Shown piece by piece: positions 53,647-64,000 of a DNA stretch of 64,000 nt; the first letter of the stretch is position 1, and each line of letters begins with the position of its first letter. The translations under genes were made by a program, and so were the position numbers. The notes under the pieces were generated by a model that was given only the letters and a program-made list of their open reading frames with translations, made no database searches and was not told the DNA's origin. The stretch comes from Marinilabiliales bacterium (GTDB taxonomy: Bacteria > Bacteroidota > Bacteroidia > Bacteroidales > ML635J-15): contig PKTB01000024.1 of the NCBI GenBank assembly GCA_002869385.1, forward strand, positions 623,990 to 687,989. Reading direction: 5' to 3'.

Positions 53647-53873
53647 TTCTAAAAAAGTTTTAATTTGCCAACAAAAATAATTTATTTTTTTAAAACGAAA
53701 TCAAATTTCGACCTAAATATTAAATAATAATACAAAAGTTTTTCAACAGCCTTTTGATGAAAACTCAAATTATATTTATTGCAATTGTAACGTATACATA
53801 TTTCGATTATTGTTTTGTTTCAAGTAATTAAAGGGTTTATGATTAGAATAATTTTTTATACTACTTTTTTAAG

Positions 53874-53881
53874 TACCTTTG
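53874..53881 (+). promoter_or_regulatory. TACCTTTG -7-like box upstream of the giant adhesin
   Basis: Matches TAnnTTTG, 76 nt before the ATG at 53958; no clear TTG -33 element. Confidence 0.3.
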
Positions 53882-53957
53882 TTTTATCATATTTTTTGAG
53901 TTAATGAGCAACCAAAATAGAGTTTTGATGTTCTTAATATAAAATATTCGTAATTAT

Positions 53958-56900
53958 ATGTACAAATTTATTAAACTATGCTTTGTGCTAGTTTTAGTAT
54001 TATTATATACTGAGGCAAAAGCACAATTATCAGTTACAGATGCAGGTCTTGATGGAAGTCTATTAGGAAGCAATCTGGCTGGAGAAAACATTGTTGTTAC
54101 CAATGCTAGTGTTAGCGGTGACATAATGCAATCAGGAACATTTACATTTATTGGAGATGATCTGGGTGTAAATTCCGGAGTAATCCTTTCCACAGGAAAT
54201 ATAAACTTTGCATTAGGACATAATCAGAGTCAAAATACGAGTACAGGTTATGGCGGCCCTGGTAACGCTTTATTAACTGAATTGGCGGAGTCAAGTACAC
54301 ATGATGCAGTTGTTTTACAATTTGATTTTGAAGTTCAAAACGATATGATAGAGTTTAATTATGTCTTCTTATCTGAAGAATATAATGAATTTGTAAATAC
54401 AGGATTTAATGACGTTTTTGCATTTTACATTAGTGGCCCGGGTATTGATGGAGAAGAAAATTTAGCTGTTGTCCCAGGTACAACAACTCCTGTTTCAATC
54501 AATACTATAAATAATGAAACTTTATGGCAGTTCTATGTTGATAACGAATATGAGCCTTTTGCTGCAAATATTGAATTTGATGGTTTTACAACCTTAATGA
54601 AAGCTCAAAAAACAGGATTAATTCCTTGCGAAACTTACACTATTAAACTTATGATTGCTGATGCCGGTGATTCTGCTTATGATGCTGCTGTTCTTTTACA
54701 GGAAAATTCATTAATTCAAGCTGATGTTTCTGCTACAGCAAATACTTTCAGCGAAAATGACATCGCATTAGAAGGATGTATTGAAGCCAGTTTCACATTC
54801 CAGCTCGAAGAAGCTCTTGAAGATGATGTCGAAATTCCTATAGAAATTGCTGGAACGGCTATTAATGGTGTTGACTACGAACATATAGATAATGTAATTG
54901 TAATTCCGGCAGGACAAACATCAGCAACAGTTGTTATAAACTATTATGGTGATGGTTTAACTGAAGGACAAGAAACTATCGAACTTATTTTTGTACCTGA
55001 ACCTTGTCAGGAACCAGATACTGTAACCTTATATATTGATGACTATAATTTAATAGAGTTTACTACTTCTCCTACCGATCTTACATGTAATGGAGATGGT
55101 ACAGGTGGTGTAAGCTTAACATTATCAGGAGGCCTTCCACCCTATTACATTACATTAACTGACAGTATTACGAACGAAAGTGAATTATACACAACAAATC
55201 CAGTTGAAAACCTTGAAGCCGGGACTTATTATGTTGAAGTACTTGACGGATATGGCTGTTCTGCAGAAGATATTGTATATGGTAATATGTTCGATGGTGG
55301 TCCTGTATTTATACCTGATGGTACAGGATTATCATATGAAACAACAATCAATATTTCGGGCTTCGGCACCGGACAGACTCTTTCAAGTGTTGATCAAATT
55401 GAGTCGATATGCATGAATATGGAACATTCCAGAATTGGAGAGCTAGAAATTTTATTACAAGCACCTGATGGAAGCCAAATTGTATTAAAACAACAGCCAG
55501 GAGGCGCTGTTACAAATATGGGTGAACCTTGTGCAATCGGCCCTGCTGATGCAGGAAACGATGACACTTCTCCCGGCATAGGATATGATTATTGCTTTAC
55601 TGCAGATCCTACATACGGAACAATGGTTGAAATGGCAAATGTTAACTCATATACATATATTACACAATGTTATGGGACTGAAGAATCTGATAAATACTTA
55701 CCAGAGGGTTCTTACGAACCATACCAATCGCTTGCAGGGCTTGTTGGTGTTCCATTGAATGGCGACTGGAAGCTTATAATTACTGATGAAATCCCAAACA
55801 ATAACGGATGGATATTTAATTGGAGCATAAGCTTATCAGCTGATCAACCCGATTCAGTGTTTACAATAGTCGAACCAATACTTCCCGAAATTACATATGA
55901 TGTTATTCAACCCGAATGTGGCCTTTCGAATGGTTCAATTGATATAACTGTAAGTGGTGATTCCAGCCCATATGATTTTGAATGGTCTAATGGTGAATTC
56001 ACTGAAGATATAACAGGTTTATCCAGTGGTGACTACACAGTAACAATTACAGGTGCTGATATGTGCCAATATGTTTACACTTATAATCTAAGCAGTAATG
56101 GTAGTTTGGCTGTTACGAGTGATATAGAAAACACTTCATGTCATGATGGTAACGATGGATCAATACAAATTTATGTTGCAGGAGCAAGCGAACCACTCAA
56201 TATTAATTGGAGTAATTTAGAAGATACTGAATTAATTGAAAATCTTGAAGCAGGACAATATACCGTAACTGTTACCGATGCTGCTTCATGTATGAGTATC
56301 GAAACTTATGAAATAGAATCTCCTTTACTAATCGCTTACACAGAAAGCATTACTGATGAGAATTGCGGAGATGGTGAAGGAATTGTTTCATTAACAATAA
56401 CTGGTGGCACAGAACCATATACTGTAGATTGGTCAAACGGTGATTCTGGATTAATGACGGATGAACTATCAGCAGGGAGATATTATTTCACAATTACAGA
56501 TTCGGAATTTTGTGAAGTTTATGATTCAGTTGACATAGTAAACTATGTTGGGAATTGTGTTCCGGATTGTGATATTGCAATTACAAACTATTTTGTTGAG
56601 AATGAAATTTGTGGTAACTCAAACGGTTCAATTGACCTGACAGTATTTACAAGCAACCCTCCTTTCTCTGCTGAATGGAGTAATTGGGAAACAACTACTG
56701 ATATCTCCGGACTTTATGAAGGTGAATATACTGTTACATTCACTGATGCAGAAAACTGTGAACTTATAGAAACATACAATATTACAAACGAAGCAGGAAC
56801 ATTAGATATAATAAGTGTTTCCAGCTTCAACGAATATTGTGGCCAAACTGATGGCAGTATTAATATTACTGTATCCGGTGGTGCACTACCCTATTCTTAT

Positions 56901-59900
56901 AACTGGTCAAATGGTGAAACTACAGAAGATTTAACTGATATTCCTGCCGGAAACTATTCCGTTACTGTAACAGACGGTAATTACTGTTCAGTTGTTACAT
57001 CGACGGCAATTACGAATGAAACTACTGGCTTAAACTATGTTTGGGGAAATGCTGTGAATGAAATATGTGGAAACGGAAATGGTAGTATAGATATCATTAT
57101 TGAAGGGATAGGTGTACTTGATTATGATTGGTCAAGTGGACAAATATCAGAAGACTTAATGAATATAAGTGAGGGAACTTACCAATGTACAGTAACAGAT
57201 CAATATGGTTGTGCAATTACGACACCAGAATTTGTTGTGGAAAATGAAGCAGGCACATTAAACATTGATAATATAGACGTTGATAATGAAATTTGCGGTA
57301 ATGCTATTGGTGAAATAGAAGTATTTGTTTCCGGTGGTGCTACTCCATATGATTATACATGGTCAAACGGAGGTGATACTTATATAATCGAAAACTTATC
57401 CGCAGGAACATATTCTGCAACTATTTCTGACATGAACGGATGTGCTGTAGCAACCGGTAATATTCAATTATTAAATGAAACAGGCACACTTGAACTATCC
57501 GAAATTATACTTACTGATGAGATTTGTAATAACTCAATGGGTGCTATAAATATCAGCCTTAACGGAGGTTTAAGCCCATATGAATATTTATGGAGTAACA
57601 GTAGTACTTCTGAGGACCTTCAAAATGTTTCAGCAGGCGACTATTCGTGTACTATTACTGATCAAAACGGATGTGAAATAGATTTTAGCACTACTGTTGA
57701 AGAAAACATGGGAACATTTGCACTACAAAATATAATCACTATTGATGAAACCTGTGGAGCTCAGGATGGTTCTGCACAAGTTGTAATTACAGGAGGCACA
57801 GCCCCTATCATTTATGATTGGAGTAATTCTGAAAGCACAGCGCTTATAACGGACTTAGCTGCAGGAAACTATTCTTGTACTATTACGGATGACCAGGGAT
57901 GCGAAATATTTGCAGAAACAAACATTGAAAATATTTCCGGAGATCTGCAATTAACTGGACAAGTAATTACAAATGAAACTTGTGGTGACAATAATGGTAG
58001 TATTGAACTTACTGTATCAGGGTCAGGAACTCCAATTGAATATGATTGGTCAAATTTCGAAACTAGTTCTTCGATTTCGGGATTAAGTTCAGGTGATTAT
58101 ACTTGTACAATTACTGATTCTTACATGTGTGAAATTGTTGCCGGTCCATATACGATAAATAGCTTTAGTGGAGGTTTTACAGTTTCTGATGTAATTGTTA
58201 CAAACGAAGCTTGTAATTCAGGAAATGGAAGCATTGATATTACCATATCCGGTGGTGTAGAACCTATCACCTATGAATGGAGCAGTGGACAGGACACTGA
58301 AGGTATTACAGACCTTTCTGCAGGTGTATATTATTACACTGTCACCGATGCTAATTGCGTTATTTCCGGATCAGCAGAAGTAATTAATGATGCCGGTGAT
58401 TTAAGTTTAGATGGCTATATCACAACAAATGAAATATGTACAAATGGCACTGGTAGCATTGATATTACTGTTAGTGGAGGCCTTGCACCTTACGATTTTG
58501 CTTGGTCAAACCTTGAAGTAAGTGAGGATTTAGATAATTTGTCAGCAGTAACTTACACTGTTACTATTACAGATCAAAATTCATGTGAAATTGTTTCAAA
58601 CAACATTACAATTAGTAATAATCCGGGCACATTTAGCCTGGTTGATATTAATGTAACTGATGAACAATGTGAAGATGGTAGTGGAGAGATTGATGTAATT
58701 TTATCTGGAGGAACAAACCCTATCACATACAACTGGAATTCAGGAGGCTTTAGTCAAGACCTTACTGGCCTTAACAGTGGCACATATTATTGTACTGCAA
58801 CAGATGCAAACTCATGTGAGTTAGTATATTCTGCTATAGTAAACAATAATTCCGGGAATATGGAAGTAAGCTATGAATTAATTACTGATGAAACCTGTGG
58901 TGATAATAACGGAGCAATTGACATAGAGATTGTTGGCGGAACGGAACCTTATAATTATCTGTGGAGCAATAATGAAACTTCTCAGGATTTGGCAGATATT
59001 AACTCAGGAGATTACACTTGTATCATCAACGACGACCTAGGTTGTTCAATTGTTTACCATGCTACCGTAAATGGTAATAGCGAAGGCTTTCAAATTAGCA
59101 ATGTGATAATTACTGATGAAACTTGTTCTCTATCAAATGGTAGCATTGACATTACAATTGCAAATGGAGCTGAACCACTAATGTATCAGTGGAATGAGAT
59201 TATTGAAACACAAGACATATACAACATAGAAGCTGGAACATATGTAGTAACAGTTACTGACTTTAATATGTGTACAGTCTCAGGAACATATGTAGTCGAC
59301 AATATCATAAGTGATTTATCTATCGACAATTTAGTTGTAACAGATGAAAACTGTGGACAAGCTAATGGTGCAATAGACATGGCTTACTCAGGTTCAAGTA
59401 ATCCAATTGAAATTTCATGGAGTAATTGTGATGATATAGAATATATTACTGACTTATCTTCAGGATGGTACTATGTAACTTTATCAGATGCCATGGGATG
59501 CCAAGTAACAGATGCAGCTTTCGTAGAGAATATTACTAATGGCTTTGAATTAGCATCAAGCATTGAAACAGATGAGTATTGTGGAGCTAGTGATGGTTCG
59601 ATCGATCTTACAGTTACAGGAGGTATAGAACCTATTACATTTGAATGGAATTCTGGTCAGGACACTGAAGATATATCTGGTTTAGCTGCCGGTTATTATG
59701 AGTGTACTATTTCTGATGATGTCGATTGTAGCTTTATCTATTCTTATACAATTATAAATGAAACCAATGGCCTAGAAATTGTTTCAGCTGAAACAACTAA
59801 TGATATTTGCAGCACAGGTGTTGGCGCAATTGATTTAACAGTAACTGGTGGAACAGAACCTTACGAATTTATTTGGAGTAATGATAGTACCACAGAAGAT

Positions 59901-61373
59901 CTGACCGGAATTACTACGGGGGAATACACCGTTACAATTACTGATAACACATCGTGTGCTATTTTCTCAGATGTTATTACAGTTGGCTCGGATGATAACG
60001 AAGATTTAGGATTCGAATATATTTACATAAATAATGCAACATGTGTAAATAGTAATGGACAAATAATGTTCTATCCTATTGGCGGTAGTGACTATCATTT
60101 CTTCTTAAACGGAGTTCAAACCGGGAATACTAATATTGGTAATTTAGAAGCCGGAGAATACATTTTAACGATTGAATCACAGGGTTGTACAGTTGATAGT
60201 TTGCTAACTATTGAGAATTCAACACCTTACACTCTAGCTATTAGTAACATTCAAGATGAGATTTGTGGTGATGGAACTGGTTCTATTGATCTTCTTGTTT
60301 CACCAACCCAAGCATACACATATATTTGGTCAAACGACACATATAATCAAGATGCAAACGGATTAAGTGCAGGAACATATACATGTACTGTATCTGATGA
60401 CGATGCCTGTCAGTCGATTATTAGTGCTGAAGTAAATAACATTACCGGCTTTACCGTTTCTTCTACTACATTTAATGATATTTGTATGGGTGGAACAGGA
60501 AGTATAGACCTAGAAGTAGCAGATGCCATCGGTTTGGTCAATTACATTTGGAATACCGATGACGAAACTCAGGATATTTCGGGGCTATATGCAGGTGAAT
60601 ATTCTTGTACAATTACTGATGAAACGACTTGCCAGTTTATTTATAATACTGAGATATTAAATGAAACAGGTGATTTGGAAATTAATTCAGTTATAGAACA
60701 TGATTACTGTAATTACAATCAAGGTTTTATTGAACTCAATATTACAGGTGGTTCCGGAAACTACGATATTGAATGGTCTGATGAGTCAACAGAAACATTA
60801 CTTGAAAACCTTGGAGCAGGAACATATAGCGTAACTGTAATTGACATTGATGAATCCTGTACATTCACAGATACATATATCATTGAAAATGGAGCGGCAT
60901 TCTCAGTTAATGAGTTAATTACTCCTGCATCTTGCCAAACTTGTCCTGATGGAGAAATTGATCTTACAACCAGTGGTGGTGGTCCAAATCTTGATTTTGT
61001 ATGTAGTAATGACGAATATACAGAAGATATTGTCGGTTTACTCCCTGGTGAATATACTGTCACTGTTACAAATAATTGGGATTGTGAACAAGTTCTTACA
61101 TTTACAGTAGGCTTTATTGTTAATGCTGAACTGCAAACAATGAATCAGCTTCAAGTTTATCCTAATCCTGCTGATAACATCATTTATATCGAAACTGAAA
61201 ATTCAATAAATGCTAATATTGAGCTTTATAATATGCTTGGTGAAGTTATATTGATGACGAAAATAGATAGTGATTTAAAAACTATAGATATTAGTTCATA
61301 CAAACCGGGATTGTACTTTATTAGATTAAGCAATTCTGAAATTGATGAACGAATAAAACTAGTAATTAAGTAG
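53958..61373 (+). CDS. Giant SprB-repeat adhesin: choice-of-anchor L-like N-terminus, Calx-beta-like domain, P-domain-like insert, about 24 SprB-like repeats, T9SS type A sorting domain
   Basis: 2471 aa. NGSIDITVSGG..PY.Y.WSNG..TEDL..L.AG.YTVTITD...C units repeated about every 75 aa. C-terminal LQVYPNPADNIIYIETENSINANIELYNMLGEVI...YKPGLYFIRLSN. Confidence 0.95.
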   Translation: MYKFIKLCFVLVLVLLYTEAKAQLSVTDAGLDGSLLGSNLAGENIVVTNASVSGDIMQSGTFTFIGDDLGVNSGVILSTGNINFALGHNQSQNTSTGYGGPGNALLTELAESSTHDAVVLQFDFEVQNDMIEFNYVFLSEEYNEFVNTGFNDVFAFYISGPGIDGEENLAVVPGTTTPVSINTINNETLWQFYVDNEYEPFAANIEFDGFTTLMKAQKTGLIPCETYTIKLMIADAGDSAYDAAVLLQENSLIQADVSATANTFSENDIALEGCIEASFTFQLEEALEDDVEIPIEIAGTAINGVDYEHIDNVIVIPAGQTSATVVINYYGDGLTEGQETIELIFVPEPCQEPDTVTLYIDDYNLIEFTTSPTDLTCNGDGTGGVSLTLSGGLPPYYITLTDSITNESELYTTNPVENLEAGTYYVEVLDGYGCSAEDIVYGNMFDGGPVFIPDGTGLSYETTINISGFGTGQTLSSVDQIESICMNMEHSRIGELEILLQAPDGSQIVLKQQPGGAVTNMGEPCAIGPADAGNDDTSPGIGYDYCFTADPTYGTMVEMANVNSYTYITQCYGTEESDKYLPEGSYEPYQSLAGLVGVPLNGDWKLIITDEIPNNNGWIFNWSISLSADQPDSVFTIVEPILPEITYDVIQPECGLSNGSIDITVSGDSSPYDFEWSNGEFTEDITGLSSGDYTVTITGADMCQYVYTYNLSSNGSLAVTSDIENTSCHDGNDGSIQIYVAGASEPLNINWSNLEDTELIENLEAGQYTVTVTDAASCMSIETYEIESPLLIAYTESITDENCGDGEGIVSLTITGGTEPYTVDWSNGDSGLMTDELSAGRYYFTITDSEFCEVYDSVDIVNYVGNCVPDCDIAITNYFVENEICGNSNGSIDLTVFTSNPPFSAEWSNWETTTDISGLYEGEYTVTFTDAENCELIETYNITNEAGTLDIISVSSFNEYCGQTDGSINITVSGGALPYSYNWSNGETTEDLTDIPAGNYSVTVTDGNYCSVVTSTAITNETTGLNYVWGNAVNEICGNGNGSIDIIIEGIGVLDYDWSSGQISEDLMNISEGTYQCTVTDQYGCAITTPEFVVENEAGTLNIDNIDVDNEICGNAIGEIEVFVSGGATPYDYTWSNGGDTYIIENLSAGTYSATISDMNGCAVATGNIQLLNETGTLELSEIILTDEICNNSMGAINISLNGGLSPYEYLWSNSSTSEDLQNVSAGDYSCTITDQNGCEIDFSTTVEENMGTFALQNIITIDETCGAQDGSAQVVITGGTAPIIYDWSNSESTALITDLAAGNYSCTITDDQGCEIFAETNIENISGDLQLTGQVITNETCGDNNGSIELTVSGSGTPIEYDWSNFETSSSISGLSSGDYTCTITDSYMCEIVAGPYTINSFSGGFTVSDVIVTNEACNSGNGSIDITISGGVEPITYEWSSGQDTEGITDLSAGVYYYTVTDANCVISGSAEVINDAGDLSLDGYITTNEICTNGTGSIDITVSGGLAPYDFAWSNLEVSEDLDNLSAVTYTVTITDQNSCEIVSNNITISNNPGTFSLVDINVTDEQCEDGSGEIDVILSGGTNPITYNWNSGGFSQDLTGLNSGTYYCTATDANSCELVYSAIVNNNSGNMEVSYELITDETCGDNNGAIDIEIVGGTEPYNYLWSNNETSQDLADINSGDYTCIINDDLGCSIVYHATVNGNSEGFQISNVIITDETCSLSNGSIDITIANGAEPLMYQWNEIIETQDIYNIEAGTYVVTVTDFNMCTVSGTYVVDNIISDLSIDNLVVTDENCGQANGAIDMAYSGSSNPIEISWSNCDDIEYITDLSSGWYYVTLSDAMGCQVTDAAFVENITNGFELASSIETDEYCGASDGSIDLTVTGGIEPITFEWNSGQDTEDISGLAAGYYECTISDDVDCSFIYSYTIINETNGLEIVSAETTNDICSTGVGAIDLTVTGGTEPYEFIWSNDSTTEDLTGITTGEYTVTITDNTSCAIFSDVITVGSDDNEDLGFEYIYINNATCVNSNGQIMFYPIGGSDYHFFLNGVQTGNTNIGNLEAGEYILTIESQGCTVDSLLTIENSTPYTLAISNIQDEICGDGTGSIDLLVSPTQAYTYIWSNDTYNQDANGLSAGTYTCTVSDDDACQSIISAEVNNITGFTVSSTTFNDICMGGTGSIDLEVADAIGLVNYIWNTDDETQDISGLYAGEYSCTITDETTCQFIYNTEILNETGDLEINSVIEHDYCNYNQGFIELNITGGSGNYDIEWSDESTETLLENLGAGTYSVTVIDIDESCTFTDTYIIENGAAFSVNELITPASCQTCPDGEIDLTTSGGGPNLDFVCSNDEYTEDIVGLLPGEYTVTVTNNWDCEQVLTFTVGFIVNAELQTMNQLQVYPNPADNIIYIETENSINANIELYNMLGEVILMTKIDSDLKTIDISSYKPGLYFIRLSNSEIDERIKLVIK

Positions 61374-61415
61374 TATTATTTTAAGCATTTTTGAAAGCCT
61401 GATAAGGCTTAATAT

Positions 61416-61457
61416 AAGTAACCCCAGACAATAACATGTTTTTGTCTGGGGTTACTT
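61416..61457. terminator. Strong hairpin between convergent genes
   Basis: AAGTAACCCCAGACA (61416-61430) pairs perfectly with TGTCTGGGGTTACTT (61443-61457). Confidence 0.7.
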
Positions 61458-61613
61458 AGTATTAATTAAACTATTTTTGGCGTATATCTTTGCTAAAACT
61501 GAGGAACGAAGACTTGCAAAGATTGCGATGTGCTGAGCATGCGATGCACTGAGTTTATCGAAGTGTCGAAGTATGACAAAAATGCGTTTATTTTATCTTA
61601 CTGTAAACTCTAA

Positions 61614-64000
61614 CTATTGAACAACTATTTTCCTGATAAATCTATCATTTTCAGTATCCAAAATTAAAGTATAGATTCCTGCTTTTCCATCAAAATAAAA
61701 CTCTCCATTTTCTTCTACAATAAAGCTATCAACAAGTTTTCCAGTAATATCAATTATCTGAACATTTAATTGCTCTTTTGAAACGATATTAACATATCCG
61801 CTTGTTGGGTTAGGATAAAGCTCGATTTGTGATGTGTTTTCGATTTCTGCATTTATTGCAGCTTCAATTGTAAGTTCATATATACCATATGCACCAGCAA
61901 AACCAGACACTCTCACGAGATAATCTCCTACAGTAAGTGTGTTAAATTCTATTCTTGACTCATAAGCTTCACATGAATTATCATCGTATCTGTATGGATA
62001 ATGACTATCGCACAATGTAAAAAGATCGAGCTTTGTATTGAAATTAGAACCACATAATGATATAACTACATCCTGAAATTCTTCTTCTATTGTAAAGGAG
62101 TACCAATGCTCCTCTCCTGCTTGCAAAATATCAGTTTGTGACGGAGATCCTACAATTCCATAATAGATCGCTAAATCACAATCTGAACCGGCAACAAGAG
62201 GTTCTTCTGAAACATTTACAGTCCATTCCTGAGTATCACCACCATCAACACTTAATAAATAGGTAACTGAGCCGCTAAAATCATTTGATGTTACACCACT
62301 CTCCTGCTCTACTGCACTAACTGTAGCTGTAACACTATATGGTAATACAAAATCAGCAATCATGTTATCAATAGCAAATCCGTTTGGCATTACAATATCA
62401 ACTGAATAAGCATCATAATCAATATCAGAATTTCCAATTTGATCATCAAAATTAAATGAAATAAACTTGGGTTCTAAAATATTATCATAAGGTATAGCAA
62501 ATGCACCTATTTTATTAGCATAAGGGACTACTAATTCAGTTGTAGCATATTCCAAATTTATTTTAAACAAACCATTTGTTTCACCATATAAACATCCATA
62601 CATTATTCCTGTAGCCATATTGTAAGATATATCCTGAGCATATGCTAAATCCTGTCCCACATACCCAATACTTGTAACAGATGCATCAACTGTACTTATC
62701 TTATATAGATTATCTGTATTTATAGAAATACAGTATAAATTATGCAAATTATCAAAATCAATAGAAATCATCATATCTGCTCCCGTTGCAACACCAATTT
62801 CAGTCATTACAGCAGTTGCTAAATCAATTGTACAAATATGTGTCTCTGACGAACCACCATCGACAGCACTAATATACATTACATCATTTACCCAATCATA
62901 TGCTAAACCAGTTGGAATAAATGAAGCTAGACCTGTAATTGTAGCAACTTCTGTAAGTATTCCTGTAGCAACATCAATAGTGTACAATTTATTATCATTA
63001 GCAACTAAGTAATATACACCATTTGCGTACTCCATAGAATAAGGAAATGATCCAGTATAATCTGCTACATTTACAGAATCCCCAAAAGGTAAAACAAAAG
63101 AGTACAAATCATCATGAAAGCCATCATGATAATATGCTTCAAAAGCTTCAACAACATCTATATCAAACCTTATAGTGTCATTGTAAGGGTTTTCGTCATT
63201 ATCAGCTGTCACAATTGCTGTTGCTGTATAACTTCCAAGTTCTGGAGCTACCCACTCTTCCAAACCAATCTCAAATGTATCACCCTGATCTACAGTAATT
63301 GAAGGTGTCCAGATTCCTCCTTCATACTCTGTCCAAAAACCATCTTTAACGATTAACTCCATTGTAAGATTTGTTATTTCTGAAGTGCTTCCGGCATTAA
63401 CAATTGCCATATCAGGAACAAGATTTTGTCCTGCTTGAATAATTACTGGAGTAACATAAGCAGCATAAACATCATTTATTGGTCTTTCAAAAACTGCAAT
63501 ATCATCTATAGCCCATCCATAACCCCAGTCTTGATTCTGGCTATATGTAAAAGATATCCTGACCTCGTCATTTCCAACAAAATCGTCCAAAGAAACTTCA
63601 ATTATTTGCCAACCATCATCTAGTGTTGTATTTTCCAATGTTAATAATGTTGTATATGTTGTCCCTTGATCTAAGGTTACTTCTACTTCACAAATATCAC
63701 TAAAATTATATGTGACAAATTGTAAAACCGCATTATCTACAGCACTCAAGTCAATATTTGGAGTAGCAAGTCTGATATCAATCATGTCTGTAACACATAT
63801 TGCATCGCGGGCACTTGCGTAACAATTTCCCCTGTAAGGAATTGTCCATGCAGGATCTGAAGCATTATTAGAAAATTGCCATGTACACTCAAAATCTGTC
63901 TTGAACCAACAATCCGGCAATGTACAATCATCAAAACCTTCATAAAAAATGTAATCTGAAGGACTAATAAATGATTTGTCTGTTAGTATTTCAAACGAAA
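61614..64000 (-). CDS. Secreted protein (DUF5011/adhesin-like, beta-propeller-like section) with T9SS type A sorting domain, 5' end beyond the window
   Basis: The ORF is open to 64000 in frame (SFEILTDKSFISPSDYIFYEGFDDCTLPDCWFKTDFECTW...). C-terminus IELYPNPTSGYVNIVSKEQLNVQIIDITGKLV...ENDRFIRKIVVQ. Confidence 0.85.
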   Translation of the reverse strand, partial: SFEILTDKSFISPSDYIFYEGFDDCTLPDCWFKTDFECTWQFSNNASDPAWTIPYRGNCYASARDAICVTDMIDIRLATPNIDLSAVDNAVLQFVTYNFSDICEVEVTLDQGTTYTTLLTLENTTLDDGWQIIEVSLDDFVGNDEVRISFTYSQNQDWGYGWAIDDIAVFERPINDVYAAYVTPVIIQAGQNLVPDMAIVNAGSTSEITNLTMELIVKDGFWTEYEGGIWTPSITVDQGDTFEIGLEEWVAPELGSYTATAIVTADNDENPYNDTIRFDIDVVEAFEAYYHDGFHDDLYSFVLPFGDSVNVADYTGSFPYSMEYANGVYYLVANDNKLYTIDVATGILTEVATITGLASFIPTGLAYDWVNDVMYISAVDGGSSETHICTIDLATAVMTEIGVATGADMMISIDFDNLHNLYCISINTDNLYKISTVDASVTSIGYVGQDLAYAQDISYNMATGIMYGCLYGETNGLFKINLEYATTELVVPYANKIGAFAIPYDNILEPKFISFNFDDQIGNSDIDYDAYSVDIVMPNGFAIDNMIADFVLPYSVTATVSAVEQESGVTSNDFSGSVTYLLSVDGGDTQEWTVNVSEEPLVAGSDCDLAIYYGIVGSPSQTDILQAGEEHWYSFTIEEEFQDVVISLCGSNFNTKLDLFTLCDSHYPYRYDDNSCEAYESRIEFNTLTVGDYLVRVSGFAGAYGIYELTIEAAINAEIENTSQIELYPNPTSGYVNIVSKEQLNVQIIDITGKLVDSFIVEENGEFYFDGKAGIYTLILDTENDRFIRKIVVQ

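Noticed and set aside
53954-54193. Minus-strand ORF opposite the adhesin start, and similar ORFs at 55394..55579, 59186..59380 and 60761..61063
   Set aside because: Low-complexity shadows of the repeat-rich plus-strand coding sequence.

Overview
AT-rich Bacteroidota-type chromosomal window, judged from T9SS sorting domains, gliding-type SprB-like repeats, TAnnTTTG promoter-like boxes, and CydAB/DUF4492, BatD/BatE and OstA-like genes. About 47 kb of coding sequence lies on the minus strand and about 11 kb on the plus strand. I saw no rRNA, tRNA, CRISPR array, integrase or prophage. Main content: (i) several very large secreted surface proteins, including an intact 2471-aa plus-strand adhesin with about 24 SprB-like repeats; (ii) housekeeping and envelope genes (OstA-like, MoxR, RmuC, BatD/BatE, acyl-CoA synthetase, MATE, QueE, C1 peptidase, ApbE, CstA, CysQ, CydAB, HydE, RsmD); (iii) a REP-associated tyrosine transposase (RAYT) flanked by hairpin repeats, including a 65-bp tandem array with compensatory arm changes. 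The most unusual observation is that at least 11 in-frame stop codons interrupt otherwise continuous reading frames in eight minus-strand genes, with no frameshift at any of them. Every one is a single G->T away from a plausible Glu (GAA/GAG->TAA/TAG) or Gly (GGA->TGA) codon. This could reflect a GC->TA mutator signature, systematic base-call or damage error, or (least likely) readthrough. Degenerate heptanucleotide repeats, a duplicated promoter-like block and an in-frame palindromic insertion inside a T9SS sorting domain are also noted. Family names come from motif recognition, not from database searches.
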